Assembly: GCA_950295325.1 (NCBI GenBank)
Contig: OX485808.1
Span: 43,111,180 to 43,175,179, forward strand
Source of the DNA: Polytrichum commune
Taxonomy: Eukaryota > Streptophyta > Polytrichopsida > Polytrichales > Polytrichaceae
Length of the DNA: 64,000 bases
Direction: 5' to 3'
Positions 22,865 to 33,050 of the stretch are shown one piece after another. Both the position numbers and the translations under genes were made by a program. The notes under the pieces are model-generated. The model ran no database searches and had not been told where the DNA came from. It saw nothing but the letters and a program-made list of their open reading frames with translations. Each line of letters begins with the position of its first letter. Within the stretch, counting starts at the first letter, position 1.

Positions 22865-23386
22865 AGTCATCTTCGACGATCTTTGACAAATCGGAGCAGA
22901 CTCGATCGACTGCTGGCATGCTGACAGAATGGATGATTACAGAATAGGTGTTCCCCAGCCGTATAGCAGCTATGACAACATGATGAGGAGTCTCGATATC
23001 ACAAGAAGATCCGACACTTGCACAAATTAAACCTCTAAACATGACTATTTCATTATGCACAATAGCTCCAGAAAGCAACTAGGCTGGAGCATTCACAAAC
23101 AACCATGGTGATACAGTAATCCATTCGATGCACAAGGTGATGTGGCCATCGCTGTGGTTATGCGTTTGAGGTCGTCTGCTGCCTCACGACGCAGATAACT
23201 GCTGCTACAATTCTATCACTTCAATCTCTTCCCAGTTACATTTCTTGACGACACAATGCCAATGTAGCACATGATGATCGAGATTGCACGTGTGCCTTAG
23301 TCTGAACCTACCTCAGAAAATTGCACTTCTATGCCTGCAAAGCACCTCATCACCTCGTCGTAATCCAGTGAGCCTTCTGTGTGCAG
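22865..23386. other. Intergenic, no gene seen
   Basis: Mixed-composition DNA with no recognised feature. It should include the 3' UTR of the phytocyanin-like gene that ends at 23387 on the minus strand. Confidence 0.5.
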
Positions 23387-24742
23387 TCATACCCATGCGC
23401 TCCTACCGAATTCATTGCCAACCTCATTTAGAACTTCATGCTCAGCTTCATTGCCAACCTCATTTTGAACTTCATAATCAGCTCCATTGCTTGCTCCATT
23501 GCCAACGCCATTTCGAACCCCATAGCCAGCTCCCTTGCGGACTCCATTGCCTGCTCCATTGCCAACGCCATTTCGAACCCCATAGCCAGCTCCCTTGCGG
23601 ACTCCATTGCCTGCTCCACTGCCAACGCCATTTCGAACCCCATAGCCAGCTCCCTTGCGGACTCCATTGCCTGCTCCATTGCCAGCTCCATTGCCTCCTT
23701 CATTGCCTGCTCCATCGTGGTTAGAGACACAACAACAAAACCTATTATGATATTTATAAGTCAACCCCGCGCCACCAGCAGTGAGAGCTGCAACAACACC
23801 AGCTACAATGCCAGCAATTGATTTGGTGCTCAAGCGGGCCGATGAGGGTGGTGATGGTACCACAGTACCAAATGGTGTTTTGGACCCCGGATTTGTTACT
23901 GGTGATGTACCTGATGGTGTCCTCGGTGATGTACCTGATGGTGTACTCGGTGAGGTACCTGATGGTGTACTCGGTGATGTACCTGATGGTGTACTCGGTG
24001 ATGTTCCTGATGGTGTACTCGGTGATGTACCAGTACTACCAGGTGGTGGTGGTGGAGTGCTGGAAGGATCACTCACAGTCGCCGCAAATTTCATACCCTC
24101 TGTGCAATGAATGGTTGTCATTGCTGAGAAGTAAAACGTCACCGGGTATGAAGATTGAGGGGGAAAGGGACTCACTATCTGCGTCTGGGCAGCGGCACCT
24201 AACCACATGTTCAGCGGGTTCGAAAGGGTACAAGCTTGATAGTCGGACGCCGAAAGTTGGTAAACGTCGCCGGCTGGAACTCTGTTAAACTCTGTCGCAA
24301 CAAAAATGAATCATCAAGAACGTCATGTTATTAGTCTTGTTTGACAGTAGGGAGAAATAATGGCACGAGGAGATGTTGATGATAATGTAAAGGAGAAAGT
24401 GACATCAGTTTGTGTTTAGACATCATTTAAAAGTAGATAGGTTCTGCAACAACAAAAATAATTGCCAACAATGTCGAGTTAGTAGGTAGTGCTGGTTGAA
24501 ATCAGGAAGAAGGAATTGCACGAAGAGAGGAGGATGTGATAGTTTGTGTTTCTGTGTAACTTACGGAGGCAGTCCCCCGGGTAGAATGTGATGGCAGCTG
24601 CCCAGGTGATGTAAAAATTTGGATCGGTATTTGGTATCCATAAATTACCAGGACCGCCCACTTCATATGTATTTAAGCAAGTTGCTGATGCTCCTATAAT
24701 CAGTGCCAGTAGAATCGAGACTCTAAGAAGCAGATGGACCAT
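23387..24742 (-). CDS. Early-nodulin-like phytocyanin with transmembrane segment and repeat tail
   Basis: Exons 24742-24565 and 24291-23387 (donor GTAAGT at 24564, acceptor GCGACAG ending 24292) give about 360 residues. An in-frame ATG at 24808 is also possible, but Met 24742 starts a clean signal peptide (VHLLLRVSILLALIIGASA). The mature part follows the phytocyanin pattern: TYEVGGPGNLW, YITWAAAITFYPGDCLQF, ASDYQAC, VTFYFSAMTTIHCTEGMKF. The copper-ligand Cys (the usual FxC before HC) is replaced by FSAM, and the first ligand His is absent after GDCLQF. It is therefore probably a non-copper early-nodulin-like protein. A GTSPSTPS-repeat linker, a helix (SIAGIVAGVVAALTAGGAGL) and a basic CCC stretch follow. 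The tail is Gly/Asn-rich with three 20-residue repeats. Family members usually end in a GPI signal, so this tail is unusual. Likely cell-surface. Confidence 0.8.
23500..23690. repeat. 60-bp tandem repeat encoding the phytocyanin-like tail
   Basis: Three near-identical 60-bp units (minus strand: GVRKGAGYGVRNGVG plus a variable GAGN) with degenerate units at each side. Period is in frame with the coding exon. Confidence 0.9.
23909..24034. repeat. 24-bp tandem repeat encoding GTSPSTPS
   Basis: About five units of GGTGATGTACCTGATGGTGT plus four bases, encoding the Ser/Thr/Pro linker (likely O-glycosylated) on the minus strand. Confidence 0.9.
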
Positions 24743-24808
24743 GTCCGTGTGCTCCATTGGACTCATACGATTCCAAGTGCTCTTGCTCATAGTGGTATGA
24801 AACAACAC

Positions 24809-25352
24809 TCTGTGCTGTGCCTTACTCCCACTGCACCGCTAGCGCCTGCGCAACCTGGAGATTCGCAACCTGATCGGTTTAAAAGGATGACTTGACTCGA
24901 AGCTGGACGCACTCCACTGTCCGAGCATAACAATCCAGCATCTCCTACAACGTAATAACTCGGAGCATAGGATGAGAATAAGACATCTGCAAGGAAAGTA
25001 ATTCATGAGCATTCGCTACCACAGTCTGAGTGCAACCGCATGCCACAATGCGCATTAAATGTGCTCTGTAAGAGCTGTCCGAGTCAAATGGCATTCGCGA
25101 TGACCATGCAAGGAATACTGCAAACTTGTTGTCAAATCTCTCCGTCTCTTGTGTTCGTAGCGGATACTCTCAACACATCATGACACTTCTCTCACTAAGG
25201 CTGCTTGCAAGCCCCTTGCAAGCCAATGTCAGCCTTCAAAGCTCACAGTGCGGCAATAGATTCTGAAGAAAGACCCCCTTATAGGGCTCCTGCAATTCCA
25301 TGGCAATGGCGGCAATCTCTGTACCAGCTCATTACCGACTTTGCATAGTTAT
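24809..25352. other. Intergenic, upstream of the phytocyanin-like gene
   Basis: Expected to contain that gene's promoter (minus strand); I see no clear TATA box or other feature. Confidence 0.4.
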
Positions 25353-25355
25353 TTA

Positions 25356-25749
25356 GAGCATCCTCAGTCGGTCTAGGTAAAGCTCACTGCAAACCAAAAC
25401 CTATCTTTTGACTGACCTAAAATTAGAAACTGAAATTACCATCATTAGAAGCACACCTAAATAAACGTGAGATATTTCTCAAGAAAAAAGAATTGTAAAA
25501 ATTTCACGTAGGTGAAATCCCTCATTGAAAACACCACATTTTCAAAATTTAGAGGGAGTGCACCAAATCTTGCTTTAAAATGGAAAGATCCTCCCACACT
25601 CCCTCCAAATTTTTGACATTTAGAGGGAGTGTGGGAGGATCTGTCCATTTTAAGCAAGATTTGGTGCACTCCCTCTAAATTTTGAGCAATTTTAAGCAAG
25701 ATAGGTCTTGGTTTGCAGTGAGCTTTACCTAGACCGACTGAGGATGCTC
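25356..25749. mobile_element. Tourist-type (PIF/Harbinger) MITE, 394 bp
   Basis: Terminal inverted repeats start GAGCATCCTCAGTCGG and extend about 45 bases on each side. TTA is duplicated at 25353-25355 and 25750-25752. GAGCATC...-type ends with TTA target sites are typical of plant Tourist/Harbinger MITEs. Inside lies a second long inverted repeat (about 25540-25610 with 25620-25682, sharing TTTAGAGGGAGTG), so almost the whole element can fold. Confidence 0.85.
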
Positions 25750-25782
25750 TTAGGGGGGAAGTTAAACCTCCCCCTACGAGCG

Positions 25783-27626
25783 TGTCGGGGGAGGTAGTCA
25801 CGGGCAGGGGCAGCCCCCAGAAAGAAATCGAGGTTTTCTGGCCCCGACCGAAAACTTCTGCCCGTCCCGCCCGACTTCGAAAAGACCATCGCCCTTGTAT
25901 TTTTGAAGGCCATTTGTCCACAAATCCCACATTAAGTGCACTTCATTTTCAAGGTCTAAAATCTAATACATATGTTCACTTCCATTGATTAAATAAGAAA
26001 TGGATTAGGATTTCGTTTTCGAAGTGAAACCGGCAATAAAACATGTCAATAACTTGGAAGTCTAAATGATTACCAAATTCTTGTTAGCATTAAGGTGATG
26101 ATTTCTATGACTTGCCATTGAAATGGGTCTTTGTCATTTTAAAATGGAACTAAAACTAATTTTTATTGTTAGTATGTTTATTTTATAATAGTTTAGTGAA
26201 TAAGTTCTATTTTCACAATTATTTATACACATTCAAACGAATAAAGTGTGATTGATTGTAAATAATTTTGATTAATCCTAATTAAGCCTGGTTAAATTAG
26301 TAAATACAGTAATCTCCCCCGTAAGTACGCATCCCAGTTAAGTGCGCAAATTTGTTGACAAAAATTAGTGTTCATGTTTTATTGTTTGAACATGTCATGC
26401 GGAGTCATTTGCCGCGAACGCATGAATTCATTGATTGAAATTCAATGTAAGTTTGTTAACGTTTCGATGAAACATCTCAAACAATCATCGCAGTTCATCA
26501 TACGTTTATTCAACTATTGTTTGAACATCGGAGCAAAGCAATTGATCGTCGATGTCGAGGACAATGTTGTGTAGAACTTCAAAGCCTTTGAAGTCAATAA
26601 CACTTTCAAATTCAGCAAATGTTTCAACATGTTGGATTTCATTGCAGTATGTTCTCCTGATTGTCCTAGACTTTCCGGATGGCGCCTTCATTGACTTCAT
26701 ACTCTCACCCTAGTGCTTGCTTGCTTGGCGCATTCGGTTTTCTCAACTTTGCAACGATTTCACATCGTTGGGCTTCGGTCAAGTGGGTTGGCTCAAGTTT
26801 CATCTGTTTCCCGTTGCGATTCATCGAATCAGAAGGTCTAGAAAGTGATATGAGTAAAGTGCGCACCTACCATCTAAGTGTACACGAACAACTCCGGTTC
26901 AAAGTGTGTACTTAAGCGGGAGATTACTGTATGCTTACCAAATTAATTAAGTCTAATCAATTATTAAGTGCACTTGCTCTAATTCAGATATGAGGAATGA
27001 TATGCTTAATTACACTTGTTTAGGCTTCATTACACCTTACTAGGCTAAATGCACTTACTTACACTTGATCAGGCTTATTTAGTTGATTGTGTATGAATAC
27101 TTGTAGAAACTTAGGCCTTGTGCTCAATTACCTTCTAATACGGTTATTTACACTTAATTATTTTGAATGTGTATGAATACTTTGTGAAAGTAGAAGGCAT
27201 TCACTCGACTATTAGAAAATAAACATACTAAAAACAAAACACTAATTTCAGTTCCATTTTATAATGACAAAGAGCCCTTTCCATGGTAAGTCACAAAAAC
27301 TATAACCTCAACGCTAATGAGGATTTGGTAATAGTTTTGACTTCTAAGGTAATCACATGCTTTATTGACGGTATCACTTCGAAGATGAAATCCCAGTCGA
27401 TTGCTTATTTACTCAACGGGAAGCGAACACATACATTGGGATTTTGGACCTCGAAGACGAAGCGCACTCAATGTGGGATTCGTGGAGTTAGAAGTGACCT
27501 TCAAAAATACGAGGGCGATTTGTTTTTTCGAAGTCGGGCGGGGCGGGCAGAAGTTTTCAGTCGGGTCCAGAAAAACCTCGATTTCTTTCTGGGAGCTGCC
27601 CCTGCCCACATCCACCTCCCCCGACA
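25783..27626. mobile_element. Long-inverted-repeat element, 1.84 kb, arms about 480 bp
   Basis: Left arm (about 25783-26270) and right arm (about 27150-27626) are diverged reverse complements over their length. Shared blocks include TGTCGGGGGAGGT at the outer ends, CAGAAAGAAATCGAGG, AAAACTTCTGCCCG, CCCACATT and TACACATTCAAA. No transposase is visible. Long terminal repeats would suit a non-autonomous MULE, but I found no convincing target duplication. Confidence 0.75.
26307..26929. mobile_element. TA-flanked nested element, 623 bp (pogo/Tc1-mariner-like, non-autonomous)
   Basis: Ends CAGTAATCTCCC...GGGAGATTACTG form inverted repeats of about 24 bases with mismatches (CAGTAATCTCCCCCGTAAGT against CAGTAATCTCCCGCTTAAGT). 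The dinucleotide TA flanks both sides (26305-26306, 26930-26931). CAG...CTG ends with TA targets suit pogo/Tigger-type elements. It sits in the loop of the 1.84-kb element. Short open frames inside (for example 26506-26700 minus) may be transposase remnants but are not recognisable. Confidence 0.65.
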
Positions 27627-27639
27627 ACTAGGTTAGTGG

Positions 27640-28213
27640 CAGCAGTTCCCTAAGCTCTTAAAATGGATGATAATCCCTCTTGTTCGATCGTGGACAAATG
27701 ACCACAACCTTCAGCAAGGTCCTTCTCTTGCCAAGATGCAGATCACAAGCACTTTCTGAGAACGAAACCCAGACGGGGAAAGAAAACACGGGCAGGCAAG
27801 CTGCTAAGTTTACAGTATGGCTTTGCCTTGCCAGGCCCCAACCCTGGACCAAATGTCAATCTGCACCAAGGGTGGCACCATGCGGTTTTTGGCATTTAGG
27901 TTATTCATAGTTAAAATTTATTATTAAAAAAAACAAAAAAAAACCAGTCATACGAGGTCCAGCAAAATCCGGTTTTATTCGGTGGTATTGCAGATAAGTT
28001 GAGGTTATAGGGTAGAGGGTTCAGTGTCCACCAATGGCGGTGCCAAGTGCTAGGAAAAAACTGTGGTTTTGTTCGTAGAAATTGGGGTTTTTTTTTGTTC
28101 TGCATTCAAACCGAAAACCCAATGCGTCGGCCTGAAGTAGAAGAAGAATAAGAAGTTGGGTTTTTTTTTCCCACCCTTGGTCTGCGTTGCACGGCTAGGA
28201 GGAGTGCGGCTCC
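27640..28213. other. Intergenic, no gene seen
   Basis: Mixed sequence with A- and T-runs at 27928-27950 and 28090-28100. No supported feature. Confidence 0.5.
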
Positions 28214-29104
28214 TACACTAAATACGGTGTTTGGTGTCACCGATTGTGATTGCGTTGCACAATTACTAATTGTACATCGTGGTATAGTGTCACCAACACG
28301 AAGGGCCGCTTCACACTACGGCTGAAGGAGGTCGAGAGGCCATCGATTCCCACCAATCGTGTTGCAAGAAACCAAGAATTCGGCCTCTCCACCCATTCAC
28401 ATTACAGGCCAAAGTCCAATGACATGTCGCTCTCCAAAATGCATGCATGGCAGTACTTGTTGACCAAGGCGACGGACTCTTTTGAAGGAAGTTTGGGTTG
28501 GACAGGAATGGGAACCCAAATTGTGGTCGAGAGGCCGTCGGTCTTTTTTTTCATTTAAAAAAATTAAAAATCGACAAGATCTTGGCCGTTAGATTGGAGG
28601 GGTTGGTTTGGGCAGGGGATAAAGTGGGTTGCTCCTTCTTCCTTTGGGCTTTGGGCTTGGCCTTTTGGAGGCTTCACACTATGCCTAGCCGAAGGCTCCA
28701 ATTCCATTAACTTATTGACTATGTTCAACCCATTTCTTTGGACTCTCAACAAGAGTTTGGCCATTCAACCCCATGGCCTCTCGACTTGTACAACCATAGT
28801 GTGGAGCAGCCCTAAATGTTAACCCAGCATTATTTGTCATTCCTCATAACAAATTTGGGGGATTATAGATTTATAGTGTTGCAATTACTGTCAATTACCC
28901 AGTGATTTTCCATCCAAATTTCAATCATCCATGACAATATTTCATCACAAGGTGTTGACAAGAGAAGGTAGGGTTTTGGCCAATGGATGAACTGATCCAT
29001 CATCCATGACAATATTTGTTCACTTATGCATAAGAAGTGTCATTCGAAAAGTTACCATAGTGACATAAAATATCATATGACACTAAGTATCATATTTGGT
29101 GTAC
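28214..29104. mobile_element. MITE family 'TTTAGTGTCA', about 890-bp copy
   Basis: TACACTAAATACGGTGTTTG at the left (28214) and its diverged reverse complement at the right (to 29104) form about 26-bp terminal inverted repeats. The right third (TTGGGGGATTATAGATTTA, CATCCATGACAATATTTCATCAC, AAGTGTCATTCGAAAAG) is shared with copies at 59.4-59.6 kb and 62.8-63.7 kb. No coding content recognised. Confidence 0.6.
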
Positions 29105-29207
29105 CACACACTTGCATTTGACATAGTGGTCCTTTGTGTCGAAGTAGCCATTTGCTAAATGGTCACTTTCACACCAAAGGACCATTGTGTCAATTGCAAG
29201 TGTGTGT
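29105..29207. repeat. 103-bp near-perfect hairpin
   Basis: ACACACTTGCATTTGACATA...GTGGTCCTTTG pairs with CAAAGGACCATTGTGTCAATTGCAAGTGTGTG. The inner part (AGCCATTTG / AAATGGTCAC) pairs too. It is either a small foldback MITE or a miRNA-precursor-like hairpin, and it abuts the element ending at 29104. Confidence 0.8.
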
Positions 29208-29794
29208 TTGAATCCACCATCCTAGTTATAAAAAGAATAAACCCACTCATGCATATATATGGTCACTTTATAAGCTCCTTGTCATTTGGCCCTGCGACCA
29301 TGGCATATTCACAAAGCCTAAGATAGTAATGAGAACTAAAAACCTAAGACAAAATTTCAAGCATGTCAATTACCTTGGAAATTTTCCATATATATATATA
29401 TATTCAGTAAAAGATGAAGCATCTACAATTTTATTCAAAAAATAAAAAATTCATATGTGACCTACAAGAATTTGCAAAGTAGTTTAAGAATTACATGTTT
29501 AGACAAGTTAAATAGCTCAAATGGATTCAAAAACCTTCCATAGATCTGAAAACCTACATAGAGTCTACATAATTATTTTCAAAAATCAAATAAATTCATA
29601 TGCAACCAAATTTATATGCAAACCTATACAAATTTGCAAAGTATACAATAACTCTTTGTAGTAACTACCTAGTAACTATGTGTAGTATCTATGTGCAAAA
29701 ATTATGTGCAAAAATTATATGCAAAAATTATGTGCAGTAACTTCTTTACCAAATAACTACATTACCTACTATTGAAGTGCACATTTGATGTGAG
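29208..29794. other. AT-rich intergenic, no gene seen
   Basis: Contains a TA dinucleotide run (29391-29402) and short repeats of ATTATGTGCAAAA (29695-29735). Confidence 0.5.
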
Positions 29795-29950
29795 TGGAGT
29801 TGCTCACTTGCACATTTGCTAAGAGATTGGTGTGGGATTTACAAGGTCTTAGATTCAAGCCCCCTTGCAATATATTCCTCCTAGGAGCACCCGAGGTGGA
29901 AATGCCATGTTGGGCCCTTACATGTAAGCACCTTTGGTTAATTACTATGT
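29795..29950 (+). mobile_element. Possible tRNA-derived SINE
   Basis: A pol III-like A box region (GTTGCTCACTTGCACATTTG) is followed by GTCTTAGATTCAAGCCCC, a B-box/T-arm-like sequence, and a short unrelated tail. The fit is imperfect and no target duplication is evident. Confidence 0.3.
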
Positions 29951-32610
29951 TCCTACGTTTTTAAATATTAAAAAATTTACACTAAAACTCACCTTACTAA
30001 AAATCATAACCAAAATAATGGATGCAAATGCCACAACACATGCTATAAGAATATGTGTAATGTAATTAAAATCAATAATATAAAGGCAATGGGTCTTGCA
30101 ACACATGGTGTCAAAATATGTGCAGTATAATATACTTACCACATAACAAGTGTGAAAATGACCATGGTCATTGCAACATCACCCAAACAACATCTATAGT
30201 AGGTCACTATACTGACTATAGCCAAATTAGCCATTTTGAGTAAAATTGGAATGAGAATGATGTCGCCTTGGCCCTATTATCCTAGTACTAAGTGCAAGCA
30301 TTGTAAAGTGGATCGAAAAGTTCTCCGGTATACTAGAACCATTTTTTTTTGGGTCAAAAGCTTAAAAGTAGTACCAAAGTGTTACTTATATTGGAAAAAA
30401 ATTCATGATGACCTCTATTGTTGTATTAAATACTCAAGTGTATAATATCAAGTTGAGATCTTCGAAACTCATCATTAAAAGTGATGCTCAAAATCAAATG
30501 ATTGAATCTAGTTTTGAAACGTAGATTTCATAACCATAAATCTTTTGAAGTTGGATTTTTTTTTCATATTCCTTGAATTCGTTATCTACTTGAGGGCATC
30601 ATCACAAAAATTTGTAGAAAAACCCATCAATATTATGTTATTTTATCTTATTTTAAACAAACTTTAGAGAGTTATGTGTTCAATATCACCTACTTGCATA
30701 CTACTTGCACCATCTTCTAGAATATGTAAACTTTTCTTGGAATTATTTTTGTCATCATAAATTGCTTGGCTTTGTAAATCAATATGTTTTGTAAATGTTT
30801 ATGATTTTTTCTTCACAAAATTCAAAGTTAGTGTATAGTTTTGAATCACTTTCACTTGACACTAGGCAAGGATCAAGAGATGTCCACTTTACCGTGCTTG
30901 CACCCTACTGCTAGTACAAAACGTGGCCATTCTGAACGCTTGTTTCAACACAAGAAGAGCCAAAAAGGGTTCACTTGACACATGTTTGTGGTCAAGGGCA
31001 TGGTGCAAATAGGCCGTCGATCCACCAAGGACCATCCAAGGGCCTCATTGGTCTTATGTGGTGTGGGGCAAGGGAGGCGCTTGCCACCAAGGCCCATCCA
31101 AAGGCCTCATTGGTCCTATGTGGCGTGGGGTAAAGGAGGTGCTTGCCACCAAGGCAAGGTGGGGCTCACCAGGGTATGATGGACCAAAAGAGTGCATTGC
31201 TAGCATCTAAAGCCAAACATGCTAATTGCAAGGCTAGCTAATGTAGGTAGGCCCTAGTGAGCTGGATAAGCTAGGTAGTGTACAAACCCCACCACGTGAG
31301 TAAGCTTTGCCCTACTCGTACTTAATTAGCTGCTTGGACTTAATGTTTGGAAAATTAGCAATCATTGAAGAGAAATTTATAGACATTTTAATAAAGAAAA
31401 ATCAAAAGATGTGAACATGCAACTAGTTGGACTTGGAAACACTAGAATATGGACCAATTATGCCCAGAAATCTCCCCGAACACTGAGTTGAGTTTCCTAG
31501 GGTTCAAGTGAATGATTTTAAGGTAGGAGCACCTTAAACCAAGAAATTAAGGTGTTTGACATGCATGTGGTAGCCATATGAACCGAAAATAAATATTCCT
31601 AAGTCGAAAAAAGATACCATGTGTACTACAAGTTTTTTTTTTGGTCTTTTGTTACATCCAATTGGCAACATTTTGAAGTGAAAAATGTGTTGGTGTTAAA
31701 AACCGATACAGGGGCATCATATTCACGTGGTAAATATTCTCAAAATCAACATGTACTTATTATGCAAGATTTCAAGGGTGTTGGTTTTGGCTGATGTCTT
31801 GGTACAAAGCATGTCTCATTAAATTAGGCGTTCTACAAATAGACACCTAAAACGCATACAATAATTAGAGTGGCATGCATAAACTAAAGAAAAAAAAATT
31901 CAAAAAACATCCAGCATGTGTCTCAACATCGAGTATGCGTAGTTCAACGTGCAATTCGCGCTCCTGACGGTCGTCTTCGCTGATGAGAGCCTTCTCACTA
32001 TCAACACAATAAAACATGCCACACACAACGTCATACAAAACACACTCCAGCTGTCCAATTCCGAGCGCTTTCCTACCATTTCTTGAAAAATACCTATTTT
32101 AGACGCCCCGGGGGCGTGGCGTGCACAAATTAAGCTCATATATTTAATTTATGCAAACGCCTAATTTTATGAGGCCTGGTATAACGTGCTTCTGCCTTTC
32201 ATACCTTCACCTGGCCATAACGTACAAACATACAACCGAGGACCAAGTCAGAAACCATAAGGAGCCAAGCTTCACATGCATCAAGTAGAGCTTCTGAGCT
32301 GTTCCCTGGAATTCAGGCAGTTCACATCTGTTGAAGCAACAGTAAGTTACTCAGTTTTGATGCTCAAGAATGATGTGAGAAGTGCAACGATCGACACTCA
32401 CTTTGGCTCGTTTCGCTTCCTTTATGTGTGCATGACTGCTGGCAAATACCAGCAAAACATTCAATCCACACTACTGCCTTAATGGCCCCACTCCATTGCA
32501 ACCCAAATTGAAATGAATCACCACCCTCATTGCACTCTCGACATGAGGATGGACAAATCATCGCTCCGCATGAGCTGCAGCAATCCATTGTAGTCGTTGA
32601 GCCAAGCGAT
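29951..32610. other. Gene-poor AT-rich DNA
   Basis: No convincing coding region. The only structure I can support is the 62-bp repeat at 31022-31155. Confidence 0.5.
31022..31155. repeat. 62-bp direct repeat, about two units
   Basis: CCACCAAGG starts units at 31022, 31084 and (partial) 31146; each contains GGCCTCATTGGTC and a GTGGGGYAAGGGAGG-like block. Confidence 0.8.
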
Positions 32611-33050
32611 CGATGTCTGTCTCTGTTCCTGTCTCAATACGATGACACATGTTATCATCGTCCATGATCGATGAGCCTACCAAGGAATTGAGAAAGGTAA
32701 TATGAATTCAAACCAACAAGCAATGTATGTCTCTGTTCCCATCTTAATACGATGAGGCATGTTATCATCGTCCATGATCGATGAGCCTACCAAGGAATTG
32801 AGAAAGGTAATGTGAATTCAAACCAACAAGCAATGTATGTCTCTGTTCCCATCTTAATACGATGAGGCATGTTATCATTGTCCATGATCGATGAGCCTAC
32901 CAAGGAATTGAGAAAGGTAATGTGAATTCAAACCAACAAGCAATGTATGTCTCTGTTCCCATCTTAATACGATGACGCATGTTATCATCGTCCATGATCG
33001 ATGAGCCTACCAAGGAATTGAGAAAGGTAATGTGAATTCAAACCAACAAC
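32611..33050. repeat. 110-bp tandem repeat, four units
   Basis: GATGAGGCATGTTATCATCG-type starts occur at 32641, 32751, 32861 and 32971, exactly 110 bp apart and nearly identical. Each unit includes CATGATCGATGAGCCTACC and GAGAAAGGTAATGTGAATTC. No open frame suggests coding. Confidence 0.95.

Noticed and set aside
31900-32139. 79-codon minus-strand frame with a hydrophobic segment
   Set aside because: A single hydrophobic stretch in AT-rich DNA is weak evidence; nothing else supports a gene.
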